A stretch of DNA of 64,000 nt from JAEUIX01 sp046156035 (GTDB lineage Bacteria; Planctomycetota; Phycisphaerae; Phycisphaerales; UBA1924), in assembly GCA_046156035.1 (NCBI GenBank), contig JBJXEW010000025.1, forward strand, positions 62,001 to 126,000. Direction: 5' to 3'. The notes below the pieces were generated by a model, which was not told where the DNA came from, did no database searches, and saw nothing but the letters and a program-made list of their open reading frames with translations. The first letter of the stretch is position 1. Each line of letters opens with the position of its first letter. A program made the position numbers and the translations under genes. Of the stretch, positions 56,447 through 64,000 are shown piece by piece.

Positions 56447-57382
56447 GTGCCCCGCTACAAACTCACCATCGCCTACGACGGCACCGACTTCTGCGGCTGG
56501 CAGAAGCAGGAACCCCTGGCGGACACGAACCCCGACCGTGAGGCAGGGGCAGGCGGCACACCGGCCGGTGCCGACGCTCGCCCGACAGGCTCGGCGTTCG
56601 GACCATCCACACCCCTCATCGAGTCCACACGCGAGGGCCGCGTCGCCCTCCGCACCGTGCAGGGTGTGCTGGAGCAGGCGGTGCGTGGTGTGACCCGCGA
56701 GAGCGTTGAACTCTCCGGTGCCAGCCGCACCGACTCCGGCGTACACGCACGCGGCCAGGTCGCCGCCTTCACCTGCGAGCCGCGCGAGCCAGAGACCGAC
56801 ATCGCGGGCACATCCGGCCGCACCGGCTGGCCCATCTCCCGCGGCACATCCGGCCTGCTTGCCGCCATCAACTCTCGCCTGCCGGACGATGTCGTCGTCG
56901 TCGCCGCGGAACCCGCCGACAACGCCTTCGATCCCGTGGCCGATGTGGTAAGCAAGGAATACACCTACACCTTCCACGTCTCGCCCTCGCGCCCGCTCTG
57001 GGACCGGCGCTTCGTCCATCACGTCTGGAACCCCGCCGGCCTGAACGTCGAGCCGATGAACACGGCCGCGGCCATGCTCGTGGGCGAGCACGATTTCGCG
57101 GCATTCGCCGCGGCGGGCCACGGCCGCCTCAGCACCGTCCGCACGATCCACGCCCTCACCGTCGCGCGCGAGTCGCCCGAGCGGGTCGTCCTGCGCATCT
57201 CCGGCAGCGGCTTCCTCTGGAACATGGTGCGGATCATCAGCGGAACGCTCATGGATGTCGGCCTGGGCCGCCGCACCGCCGCGGATGTTTGCACCGCGCT
57301 CGAATCGGGTGAGCGCACCAAGGCCGGGCCGACGCTGCCGCCGGAAGGGCTGTGTTTGGAGTGGATCAGGTATGGGGGGTGA
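56447..57382 (+). CDS. truA: tRNA pseudouridine synthase A with N-terminal insertion
   Basis: Modifies positions 38-40 in tRNA anticodon stem-loops. GTG at 56447 begins the conserved YKLTIAYDGTDFCGWQKQ. The catalytic Asp is D96 in SGASRTDSGVHARGQ. The C-terminal block (FLWNMVRIISGTLMDVG) is intact. Between GWQKQ and LRTVQGVLEQAV there are about 45 extra residues (22-67, DNA roughly 56510-56647), rich in Gly, Pro, Asp and Thr, not present in the family to my knowledge. The extra loop lies before the active site and the enzyme should still fold. A further short loop occurs near residues 115-140. Confidence 0.92.
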   Translation: MPRYKLTIAYDGTDFCGWQKQEPLADTNPDREAGAGGTPAGADARPTGSAFGPSTPLIESTREGRVALRTVQGVLEQAVRGVTRESVELSGASRTDSGVHARGQVAAFTCEPREPETDIAGTSGRTGWPISRGTSGLLAAINSRLPDDVVVVAAEPADNAFDPVADVVSKEYTYTFHVSPSRPLWDRRFVHHVWNPAGLNVEPMNTAAAMLVGEHDFAAFAAAGHGRLSTVRTIHALTVARESPERVVLRISGSGFLWNMVRIISGTLMDVGLGRRTAADVCTALESGERTKAGPTLPPEGLCLEWIRYGG

Positions 57383-57402
57383 TCCGATGATACTGTTCAG
57401 CG

Positions 57403-58080
57403 ATGGCAGCGGGTTTGGGCGAAGGTGTGTACAGCGTGCAGGAGGCATCAGCCCTCTCCGGCGTTTCGCCGCGCCGCATTCGTCGCTGGCATGAAGGCTA
57501 CACGTTTGGGCCGCTGGACCGTCGCCACAGAATGCCCCCGGTCGTCGCGGTTCAGCCGCGACACTTTGACGGTGTCCTGCAGCTCTCGTTTCTGGACCTG
57601 ATCGAAATCCGGCTGATAGAGGAGTTCCTGAAGTTCGGGGTCAGTTGGAAGGAGTTGAGGCACGCGGCCCGTGCCGGCGCGGAGTTGCTCAAAACGGACT
57701 ACCCATTTGCGAGCATGAAGTTCAAGACCGACGGTCGCCAGATCTTTGCCGACATCAAGGCAAATGGGCGGGCCCGTGAACTCGTCCACATCCGGAAGAG
57801 GCAGCAGGTGTTTCGCAGCGTCATTGAACCTGCCCTGCGGGGAGTTCAGTTCGATTCGTCTCGTGCGGTCCGTTGGTGGCCGCTGGGGACCACCGGCCGA
57901 GTCGTCATTGATCCGCTGGTCTGCTTCGGGAAGCCCGTGGGCTCCAGGAGCGGCGTGCCCGTGGCGATCCTTGCAAGCCACGCGGCACGACATGGCGTTC
58001 CAACGACCGTTCGGTGGTACGGCGTTGACTCTCAGGAAGTGCAGGATGCCCTGCGATTCTCCGAGCGAATCGCGGCATGA
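57403..58080 (+). CDS. DUF433-family antitoxin with MerR-like N-terminus
   Basis: A 225-residue protein: N-terminal winged-helix/MerR-like part (YSVQEASALSGVSPRRIRRW), a middle helical region (IEIRLIEEFLKFGVSWKEL) and a C-terminal DUF433-like domain (GSRSGVPVAILASHAARHG, WYGVDSQEVQDALRF). It overlaps the PIN-like gene by 4 nt (ATGA), a typical antitoxin-toxin order. The DUF433-DUF5615 pairing is a known predicted toxin-antitoxin type. The protein probably binds its own promoter (inference). Confidence 0.8.
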   Translation: MAAGLGEGVYSVQEASALSGVSPRRIRRWHEGYTFGPLDRRHRMPPVVAVQPRHFDGVLQLSFLDLIEIRLIEEFLKFGVSWKELRHAARAGAELLKTDYPFASMKFKTDGRQIFADIKANGRARELVHIRKRQQVFRSVIEPALRGVQFDSSRAVRWWPLGTTGRVVIDPLVCFGKPVGSRSGVPVAILASHAARHGVPTTVRWYGVDSQEVQDALRFSERIAA

Positions 58081-58478
58081 GGTTCTTCTTTGACAACTGC
58101 GTGTCGCACCGTCTCGCCACCGCCTTGCACGCACTTGTTGAGCCCGGACACAAGGTCGTTCATCTGAGAGAGATGTGGCCGCGTGCGGATCGCGTCACGG
58201 TGCCCGATACGGAGTGGATCGAGCGGCTCTCGCGCGAGTCGGACTGGGTGGTTATCAGCGGTGACATCAGAATCCGAACCCGACCGGCCGAGCGCGATGC
58301 TCTGCGGCGCGCTCGCTTGTCGACCTTCTTTCTTGCGGACGGATACACCCGGCTGCCTGAGTGGGAGCAGGTCCGCTGGCTGATCAACAAGTGGCCGGAG
58401 ATCGTCGATCTTGCGAGCAGAACGGCAGAGGGCAGCATGTTTCGCGTGCCGAAACGCGGCAAGATCGAGACCTTCTGA
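58077..58478 (+). CDS. PIN-like (DUF5615-type) toxin candidate
   Basis: A 133-residue protein beginning MRFFFDNCVSHRLATAL, with the N-terminal acidic residue (D6) and further acidic positions (DTEWIERLSRE, VVISGDIRI) expected for a PIN-like nuclease. DUF5615 proteins are predicted toxins partnered with DUF433. It shares the ATGA overlap with the antitoxin. A glycosyltransferase starts 2 nt after its stop. Confidence 0.8.
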   Translation: MRFFFDNCVSHRLATALHALVEPGHKVVHLREMWPRADRVTVPDTEWIERLSRESDWVVISGDIRIRTRPAERDALRRARLSTFFLADGYTRLPEWEQVRWLINKWPEIVDLASRTAEGSMFRVPKRGKIETF

Positions 58479-58480
58479 TC

Positions 58481-59767
58481 GTGCGCATCCTCCACATCTC
58501 AACCCGGCTCATCCTCGGCGGCTCGCAAGAGAACACCGTTCTCTCCTGCGAAGGCCAGGCCCGGCGCGGCCACGAGGTTCACCTCGCCTTCGGCCCCATC
58601 TACGGCCCCGAAGGCTCGCTCCTCGAGCGCGTCGAGCGCTTCCGCACGCCTGACAAGCGCCCCATCTCCACACACGTTGTGCCGGACATGATCCGCGCCA
58701 TCCATCCGCTCCGCGACTGGCGTGCTTACCGCCAACTCATCGCCCTCATCCGCGCCACCAACCCCGACATCGTCCACACGCACTCGAGCAAGGCCGGCGT
58801 GCTGGGCCGCGCCGCGGCGTGGGCGTGCCGCAGCCCCGCCGTCATCCACACCATCCACGGCCCGCCCTTCTACACCGGTCAGAATCCGCTGGTGCGACGC
58901 CTGTACATCGAGTCGGAGCGCTTCGCCGCGAAACGCTGCCACATGATCGTCTCCGTTGCCGACGCGATGACCAACCAGTATCTCGCCGAACGCATCGGCA
59001 CGCCCGAGCGGTACATCACCGTGCGCTCGGGCATGGAGGTGGAGACGTTCCTGCACGCCGCGCCGGGAGAAGACCGCGCGGCAATGCGCTCGCGGCTCGG
59101 GCTGGCCGACGGCGACTTCGTCATCGGCACCGTCGCGCGGCTCGCCCATCAGAAGGGGCACGACGACCTGCTCGATGCGCTGGCGGGGCAGGTGCGGTCT
59201 GATCGCCGCTGGAAACTCCTCTGGATCGGCGACGGGTGGTGGCGCGAGCGCCTCGTGAGCAAGGCCCGCTCGCTGGGCCTGGGCGTGGCCGAGTTGGACA
59301 GCGGCTCGGCGGCCCAGCGAAGCGATCGGTCCGGTGCGCAGGTGATCATCACGGGCCTGGTTCCTCCTGAGCGTGTTCCCGGACACATGCGCGCGATGGA
59401 TGTGCTCGCCCATCCGAGTTACCGCGAGGGCCTCCCCCGCACCGTGCCCCAGGCGCTGCTCTGCGGCACGCCCGTCGTCGCCTATGACACCGACGGAACC
59501 GGCGAGGCCTGCCGCGATCCCGCGCGCGTGGGCGCGGCACACGCAACCGGCTTGCTCGTGCCCCCCGGCAACCACCCAGGCCTGAGCGCGGCGATCCGCT
59601 GGATGCACGACCACCCCGCGGAGCGTGCCGCGATGGCCCAGCGCGGCCGGGCGTGGTGCGCGGCCGAGTTTGCCGCCGAAAGAATGGTGGCCGATCTTGA
59701 GGGCGTGTACGAGCGTGCGATCCAACTGGCTCGTGGCTCTGGACGGGCCGCTCAACCCACGCCCTGA
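58481..59767 (+). CDS. Glycosyltransferase family 4
   Basis: A 428-residue GT-B enzyme with ILHISTRLILGGSQENT at the N-terminus, NPDIVHTHSSKAGVLGRAAA, IGTVARLAHQKGHDDLLDAL and the donor motif HPSYREGLPRTVPQALLCGTP. These are typical of transferases building surface polysaccharides. GTG at 58481 lies 2 nt after the PIN-like stop. No signal or membrane helix. Substrate unknown. Confidence 0.88.
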   Translation: MRILHISTRLILGGSQENTVLSCEGQARRGHEVHLAFGPIYGPEGSLLERVERFRTPDKRPISTHVVPDMIRAIHPLRDWRAYRQLIALIRATNPDIVHTHSSKAGVLGRAAAWACRSPAVIHTIHGPPFYTGQNPLVRRLYIESERFAAKRCHMIVSVADAMTNQYLAERIGTPERYITVRSGMEVETFLHAAPGEDRAAMRSRLGLADGDFVIGTVARLAHQKGHDDLLDALAGQVRSDRRWKLLWIGDGWWRERLVSKARSLGLGVAELDSGSAAQRSDRSGAQVIITGLVPPERVPGHMRAMDVLAHPSYREGLPRTVPQALLCGTPVVAYDTDGTGEACRDPARVGAAHATGLLVPPGNHPGLSAAIRWMHDHPAERAAMAQRGRAWCAAEFAAERMVADLEGVYERAIQLARGSGRAAQPTP

Positions 59768-59852
59768 TATGACCGAGATGGATGGTGCCGGCGTGTGCAG
59801 GCCGCCGGGGAGGACGGCCTGCCGCGCCGGAGTTCAGTCTTTGCCGGCCCGC

Positions 59853-60125
59853 TCAGTCTTGCAGGTCGCGCAGCAGGCGGTCAATCGCCCGCTCGAACTT
59901 GTCGGGGTGCAAGTACGTGCCCGCGGCCAGCGCACCCTTCACTTCATCGACCCTGCCTTGGCGCACCGGGCGGTCGGTCTCGCTGGCCTCCCGAGCCTCG
60001 TCGGAGATTTCGACACTGTCGATCACGCGCGGGTACGCGGCGGGCGCGGTGCCCGCGGCCGCGAGGGCCACAGGGCGGCCGAGGGTGACGGAAGAGAGGC
60101 CATTGAGGGCGGCGATGGATTCCAT
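59853..60125 (-). CDS. flgM: FlgM-like anti-sigma-28 factor
   Basis: A 90-residue protein with a C-terminal FlgM-like region (VDEVKGALAAGTYLHPDKFE then RAIDRLLRDL) and a variable, Ala/Ser-rich N-terminal half (VEISDEAREASETD). FlgM inhibits flagellar sigma factor FliA until export of hooks is complete; this implies a flagellum elsewhere in the genome. It is a single small gene with no flagellar neighbours. A sigma-28-like promoter lies about 165 nt upstream. Confidence 0.8.
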   Translation of the reverse strand: MESIAALNGLSSVTLGRPVALAAAGTAPAAYPRVIDSVEISDEAREASETDRPVRQGRVDEVKGALAAGTYLHPDKFERAIDRLLRDLQD

Positions 60126-60288
60126 GCGATCACTCCGTCACAAGGGGCTCGTCGCTCCGCGAAAACCGAGCCCGGGCGAATGGATAGGTGGGGCAAACCC
60201 AGCATCCATGCCGAGGCCGCTTTCTTGAGGCCGAGAACCTGTTGTACGTTTCCGAAAACCTGGGACTGTCTGTACCGCGATCTGCTTT

Positions 60289-60316
60289 TTTATCGACTAA
60301 ACTCTCTCGGACCTTG
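60289..60316 (-). promoter_or_regulatory. Candidate sigma-28 promoter upstream of flgM
   Basis: On the minus strand TCAA (60316-60313), 16 nt, then GTCGATAA (60296-60289) resembles the flagellar consensus TAAA-N15-GCCGATAA. The distance to the ATG at 60125 is about 165 nt. It would allow FliA to control its own inhibitor. By motif only. Confidence 0.4.
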
Positions 60317-60373
60317 AGCCCTTCCGGATTTTCGGCACAAACCGCGTAACCGTCCTCTGCACAAGGCTTTACG

Positions 60374-61285
60374 ATGCAACCCCACCGTCGGCTCGTGCCC
60401 CCCCAAGTGCGTGGATTGTGCAGAGCAAACCTTGCGCTGCTGGTGCTTGCGCTCACGGCCGGCGCGGCCCACCGCGAGGTTTGCGCCCAGGCAACCAAGC
60501 CCGCGGCCAACCCCAAAGACGCGCGCGAGGTGCTCGCCCCCCCCACCGCCCGCAAACCCGCAGGTGCGCCAGCAGATGCACAGGCCCCCACCGCCGCCGC
60601 GACCAGCGAAGGGTGGACCATCGTCCTCGCGGGTTTTCGAGAGGCCGATCGCCAAGCCGCGGCAGACGCTTCGCTCCCGAAAATCCGCGCCGTCGCGGGC
60701 CTTGAGGGCGCGTTTGTCTCGGCGCGGCCCAAGAGCGTGCTCATCGGCATCGGCCGCTTCAAGGACGCCAGCGACCCCGAAGCCCAGACGCTGCTCAAAC
60801 GCGTGCGCGAGATCGTGGTGAATGGCCAGAAGGTCTTTGCCGATGCGTTTCTCGCGCCGCCTACCGACCAGACCAACCTGGGGGCTCGTCCGGAGTACAA
60901 CCTGCTCACCGCGCGCGAGCAGTTCGGCAAGCGTGCCGCGGCAACACTGCAGGTGGCTGTGTACGGCCGGCGCGATCTGGCCAACCCCACACCGGCGGAC
61001 CTGGCGGAGACCCGCCGCGCGGCGGAGCAGGGCGCGGCAAGCCTGCGGCGCGATGGCGAACTGGCCTTTTATTACCACGGCACGCGCCTGAGCATGGTGA
61101 CGGTGGGCGTCTTCAGCAACGAAGACCTGAAGCCCGGCGCCTCGCCCGCGCTGGAGGCGCTGCGGAAAAGGTTCCCGCACAACCTGTACAACGGGAGCGG
61201 CATCCGCGAGAAGACGCGGGCGGGTGGAAGCGCGGGCGACCTCGGCTTGCAGAAGAGCGAGCCTGTGGCGATACCGGAGCGGTGA
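60374..61285 (+). CDS. Secreted protein of unknown function
   Basis: A 303-residue protein with a signal peptide (LALLVLALTAGAAHREVCAQA) followed by an Ala/Pro/Lys-rich linker (residues 42-78). The rest is a globular region with regular hydrophobic spacing (GWTIVLAGFREADRQAAADA, VSARPKSVLIGIGRF, ATLQVAVYGRRDLANP, LAFYYHGTRLSMVTVGVFSN). No known family is recognised; the alternation resembles repeated alpha-beta units such as SPOR-like domains, which is only a suggestion. It follows the flgM control region. Confidence 0.65.
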   Translation: MQPHRRLVPPQVRGLCRANLALLVLALTAGAAHREVCAQATKPAANPKDAREVLAPPTARKPAGAPADAQAPTAAATSEGWTIVLAGFREADRQAAADASLPKIRAVAGLEGAFVSARPKSVLIGIGRFKDASDPEAQTLLKRVREIVVNGQKVFADAFLAPPTDQTNLGARPEYNLLTAREQFGKRAAATLQVAVYGRRDLANPTPADLAETRRAAEQGAASLRRDGELAFYYHGTRLSMVTVGVFSNEDLKPGASPALEALRKRFPHNLYNGSGIREKTRAGGSAGDLGLQKSEPVAIPER

Positions 61286-61296
61286 GGAGCCGGAGG

Positions 61297-61329
61297 CCCA
61301 AATGGCCAAAGGGCCAAATGAAGGCAGGG
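61297..61329 (+). repeat. AAATGGCCAAA repeat, intergenic copy
   Basis: GGCCCAAATGGCCAAAGGGC then CAAATGAAGGCAGGG; about 30 of 33 positions match the clpB copy at 23882-23914. It starts 11 nt after the preceding stop codon. Confidence 0.8.
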
Positions 61330-61805
61330 GAGAGCGAGCGGTCACGGATCGCCGGATGAACGGGCGGCACCGCAGGCGGCGAGAAGGCGGGAGGCGAAGG
61401 AGCGGCGGGTGGTGAGCGGTTGGCGGTGAGCGGAGCTGGAGAGCATCGAAGTCGCAGGACCGACTTCGATGGCACGGGAGGAGTCCGCGCTCGCGGCTCG
61501 AAGGGCCTGTGCGCTCATCGGCACCGAGGTCCTCGCGGAGCCTCGCGAGTCGGTGGCACGGGGAGGCACCTCCCCCGGTCCGCCGCGGCGGACCACCCCC
61601 TCCGACGGTGTCGGAGGGGGATGAGAAGCGGAGGCGGCGGGTTGGGGGAGTGTGTGCAGGTCCACGCGGCGATGATGCACGCGGGGTTGCGGGCGGGCAA
61701 GGGCGAGCGGAGCGATGACCACGAAATGGCGCGCAAACGCGGCCGTTGGGAGAGAAAAACGAACGAAGGCGGACGGGCGGGAGGGCCGAATCGCCCCCCG
61801 CCGCC

Positions 61806-61834
61806 TGCCTTCGCCCTTCACTTGGCCATTTGCT
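61806..61834 (-). repeat. AAATGGCCAA repeat, inverted intergenic copy
   Basis: On the minus strand it reads GGAGCAAATGGCCAAGTGAA then GGGCGAAGG, sharing the AAATGGCCAA...GAAGG core with 61297-61329 in opposite orientation. Together the two flank the interval at 61330-61805. Confidence 0.6.
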
Positions 61835-61899
61835 CCCCCCCGCCCCCAACATTCACCGGCCAATCGCTGGCCCGCACGCGCGGCGTGTTGTAAACTGCA

Positions 61900-64000
61900 T
61901 TGGGCCGGTCCAGCACGCCGCGCCCCCAGGAGGCCCGCTTGGCCACGGCTCGCACAACCCCCATTGAATACGCGCTCGGTCGCAACCCCATCCCGCGGCT
62001 CTGCGCCGCGTGGCAGGGTGCGGTGGTTGGCCTGATGTTGCTCTTCCTCAACCTCGTGTGCGTCTCGACTTCGGCGGCGCAGGAGCACGCGTGGACACAG
62101 TTGGTTCCAGTCGCACGGTTCGGCCAAAGCATGGCCTTCGACGGGGCACGCGGCGTCGCGCTCTTCTTCGGCGGCAACCCGAACGGCTTCGTCGTTAATT
62201 CTGTTAGCCGCGAGACGTGGGCATGGAACGGCACCAGCTGGGCATACCGCGCTGGAAATGGCCCATCCGCACGATACGGCCATGCCATGGCATACGACCC
62301 GGCTCGTGCAGTGACCGTGCTCTTTGGTGGGACGAACAATTCCACCCGCAACAACGAGACGTAGGAATGGAACGGCAGCGTGTGGTCGCAGCGACTTGTG
62401 AGCGGCCCATCGGCGCGAGAATCCCATGCCATGGCCTACGACTCCGCCCGCGGCGTTGTGGTGCTCTTCGGCGGCACCATCATCGGGGGTCGCAGCGCGG
62501 AAACGTGGGAGTGGAACGGTTCCGTGTGGACGCAGCGGGTAGTGACCGGCCCCTCTTTGAGGTCGGATCACGCGATGGCCTACGACGCTGTACGCGGTGT
62601 GACCGTGCTCTTCGGTGGGACGAACGGTTCCACCCGCAACAACGAGACATGGGAATGGAACGGCACGGCATGGACGCAGCGAACGGTGAGCGGCCCAACA
62701 GCACGCAACTTCCACGCCATGGTCTACGACACGGCAAGGGGTGTCACCGTCCTCTTCGGCGGCTACACGGGCTCCTTCAACGGCGAAACATGGGAGTGGG
62801 ACGGCGCGGCTTGGACCCAACGTGTCGTGGCCGGCCCGTCGCCGCGGACCGCGCACGGCATGACGTACGACTTCGTTCGTTGCGTCACGGTGTTGTTCGC
62901 TGGCTCTGCGAGCGGTAGTTTCCAATGCGACACGTGGGAGTGGAATGGCACTGCCTGGTTACAGCGGGCAGCGAGGGGCCCATCCGAACGCACCGGCTCC
63001 GCGATTGCCCACGACGAGCACCGCGGCGTCACGGTGCTCTTTGGTGGCTCCGACGGTATAAGGTCAGATCAGACGTTCGAGTGGAATGGCTCAGTGTGGA
63101 CGCAGCGTTTGGTGAGCGGCCCGTCGCGGCGAGCCAGCCACGCCATGGCCTACGACTCCGCCCGTGGCGTAACCGTCCTCTTCGGCGGCAGCGTGGAGCC
63201 CTCCTACAGCAACCAGACATGGGAATGGGACGGCGGAACATGGTCGCAACGGGCCGGGAGCGCCCCACCGGCACGAGCCGGACACGGCATGACCTATGAC
63301 GCCTTGCGCGGCGTGACGGTCCTGTTCGGCGGCAGTGTCGATAGCGGTACGTTTTACAACGACACATGGGAGTGGAACGGCACGTTGTGGATTCAGCGGA
63401 TGGTTAGCGGGCCCACACGACGTAGTTCCCACGCAATGGCCTACGACTCGGGTCGTGGCGTGACTGTCCTCTTCGGGGGGACAATGCTGAACGATGTCAG
63501 GAGCGCGGAGACGTGGGAGTGGGATGGAACGACGTGGACCCAGCGCACAGTGACCGGGCCATCCGCGCGGTGGGGGCACGCCATGGCATACGACTCGGCC
63601 GCGGGTGTCACGCTCCTTCATGGAGGCTCGACAAGCGCAGGCGTGAATGCCGAGACGTGGCAATGGGACGGCACCGGATGGACGCAGCGCCTTGCGCCCG
63701 GACCGCCAGCGCGACACAGCCATGCCATGGCCTATGACAGCACGCGCGATACGACGGTCACCTTTGGAGGGTACACAGGCACCAATTACAATGGGCAGAC
63801 GTGGCTTTGGGGCACCACCCCCTCCCTCTCCTCATCACCCGTTTCTCAATCTCTCTGCCCCTCCGAACCCGCCTCCCTCTCCGTGGCCGCATCCGGTTCC
63901 GGCCCCTTCGCCTACCAGTGGCGCTCCGGCATCCCCGCCGCGAACATTGAAGGGGCCATGTCCGCCACCTACACAACTCCCGCCGCGCCCGCGGCCGCCG
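61900..64000 (+). pseudogene. Kelch-like repeat secreted protein interrupted by in-frame TAG (right end open)
   Basis: The frame from a TTG at 61900 encodes a signal-like segment (GAVVGLMLLFLNLVCVSTSAA) and repeats of about 47-49 residues with the pattern TWEWNGxxWTQR, HAMAYD, RGVTVLFGG (Kelch/galactose-oxidase-like). At 62362-62364 a TAG stands where the other repeats have TGG (Trp), ending the first product at 154 residues. The same frame then remains open to the window edge, giving about 10 more repeats and a start of an Ig-like region (SEPASLSVAASGSGPFAYQW). One G-to-A change explains the break. It may be a nonsense mutation, sequencing error or readthrough. Short Trp-rich repeats suggest a beta-propeller or extended binding surface. 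Confidence 0.75.

Larger units (their letters stand above)
61286..61899. other. Gene-free interval with repeats
   Basis: No convincing gene in 614 bp; ORFs there have non-coding-type composition. It holds an AAATGGCCAAA-family repeat at the left (61297-61329), a related inverted piece at the right (61806-61834), and two GC-rich hairpins near 61575-61620 (TCCGCCGCGGCGGA and CCCTCCGAC-GGT-GTCGGAGGG). The inverted flanks may mark a small mobile or degraded element. Confidence 0.5.

Noticed and set aside
61420..61893. Plus-strand ORF in the gene-free interval
   Set aside because: Gly/Arg-rich, contains repeat-derived sequence and no ribosome-binding site or family.
61342..62925. 527-codon minus-strand ORF over the Kelch gene
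   Set aside because: Repetition mirrors the forward Kelch repeats; the forward strand shows a signal peptide and sensible repeats.

Overview
The window is high-GC, gene-dense bacterial DNA that most resembles a planctomycete, probably class Phycisphaerae (inference). Supporting signs are an exosortase/EPS locus, secreted proteins ending in a P-x-P plus hydrophobic plus arginine tail, two tandem divergent clpP genes, small membrane proteins with a C-terminal CPxCG...CPECG zinc ribbon, and many short palindromic repeats between genes. There are no rRNA or tRNA genes, CRISPR arrays or intact transposases that I can see.

Layout. 1-11.4 kb (minus strand): an envelope/exopolysaccharide locus with a Wza-like export lipoprotein, an exosortase fused to an EpsI domain and a very large membrane-anchored TPR protein cut by the window edge, preceded by a DUF3303 gene and two paralogous secreted proteins with sorting-signal-like C-termini. 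11.5-15.7 kb: lipA, hisS, a glycosyltransferase. 15.7-22.4 kb: a lipoprotein, phenylalanine hydroxylase, a MNT/HEPN toxin-antitoxin pair, yicC-secG, lysS, a solitary hicB. 22.5-27.2 kb: clpB, a zinc-ribbon membrane protein, a Tat-exported phosphoesterase. 27.2-36.5 kb: mfd, a subtilisin-like protease, trxA, a Gfo/Idh/MocA dehydrogenase, rpsA. 36.5-42.5 kb: another zinc-ribbon protein, a STAS protein, a phosphatase-cytochrome fusion, cysK, a fatty acid desaturase, a TolC-like lipoprotein. 42.8-51.4 kb: a GH35-like protein, a DUF899 protein, clpP1-clpP2, an overlapping zinc-ribbon/glycosyltransferase/beta-lactamase-fold trio, coaD. 51.6-59.8 kb: a glycosyltransferase, nuoG, a SpoIIE-type phosphatase, truA, a DUF433/PIN-like toxin-antitoxin pair, another glycosyltransferase. 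59.8-64 kb: flgM, a secreted protein, a long gene-free interval, and a Kelch-like repeat gene with an in-frame TAG.

The most unusual theme is several families of short palindromic or tandem repeats. They sit directly against stop codons, supply the last codons of two zinc-ribbon genes, and appear as in-frame insertions inside conserved housekeeping genes (nuoG, clpB; unique-looking insertions also in lipA and truA). Other notable items are a predicted HCX5R phosphatase fused to a C-terminal CxxCH heme motif, a hisS gene with an internal segment of foreign-looking composition, and several enzymes whose key catalytic or ligand residues are replaced (GH35-like, beta-lactamase fold, STAS).
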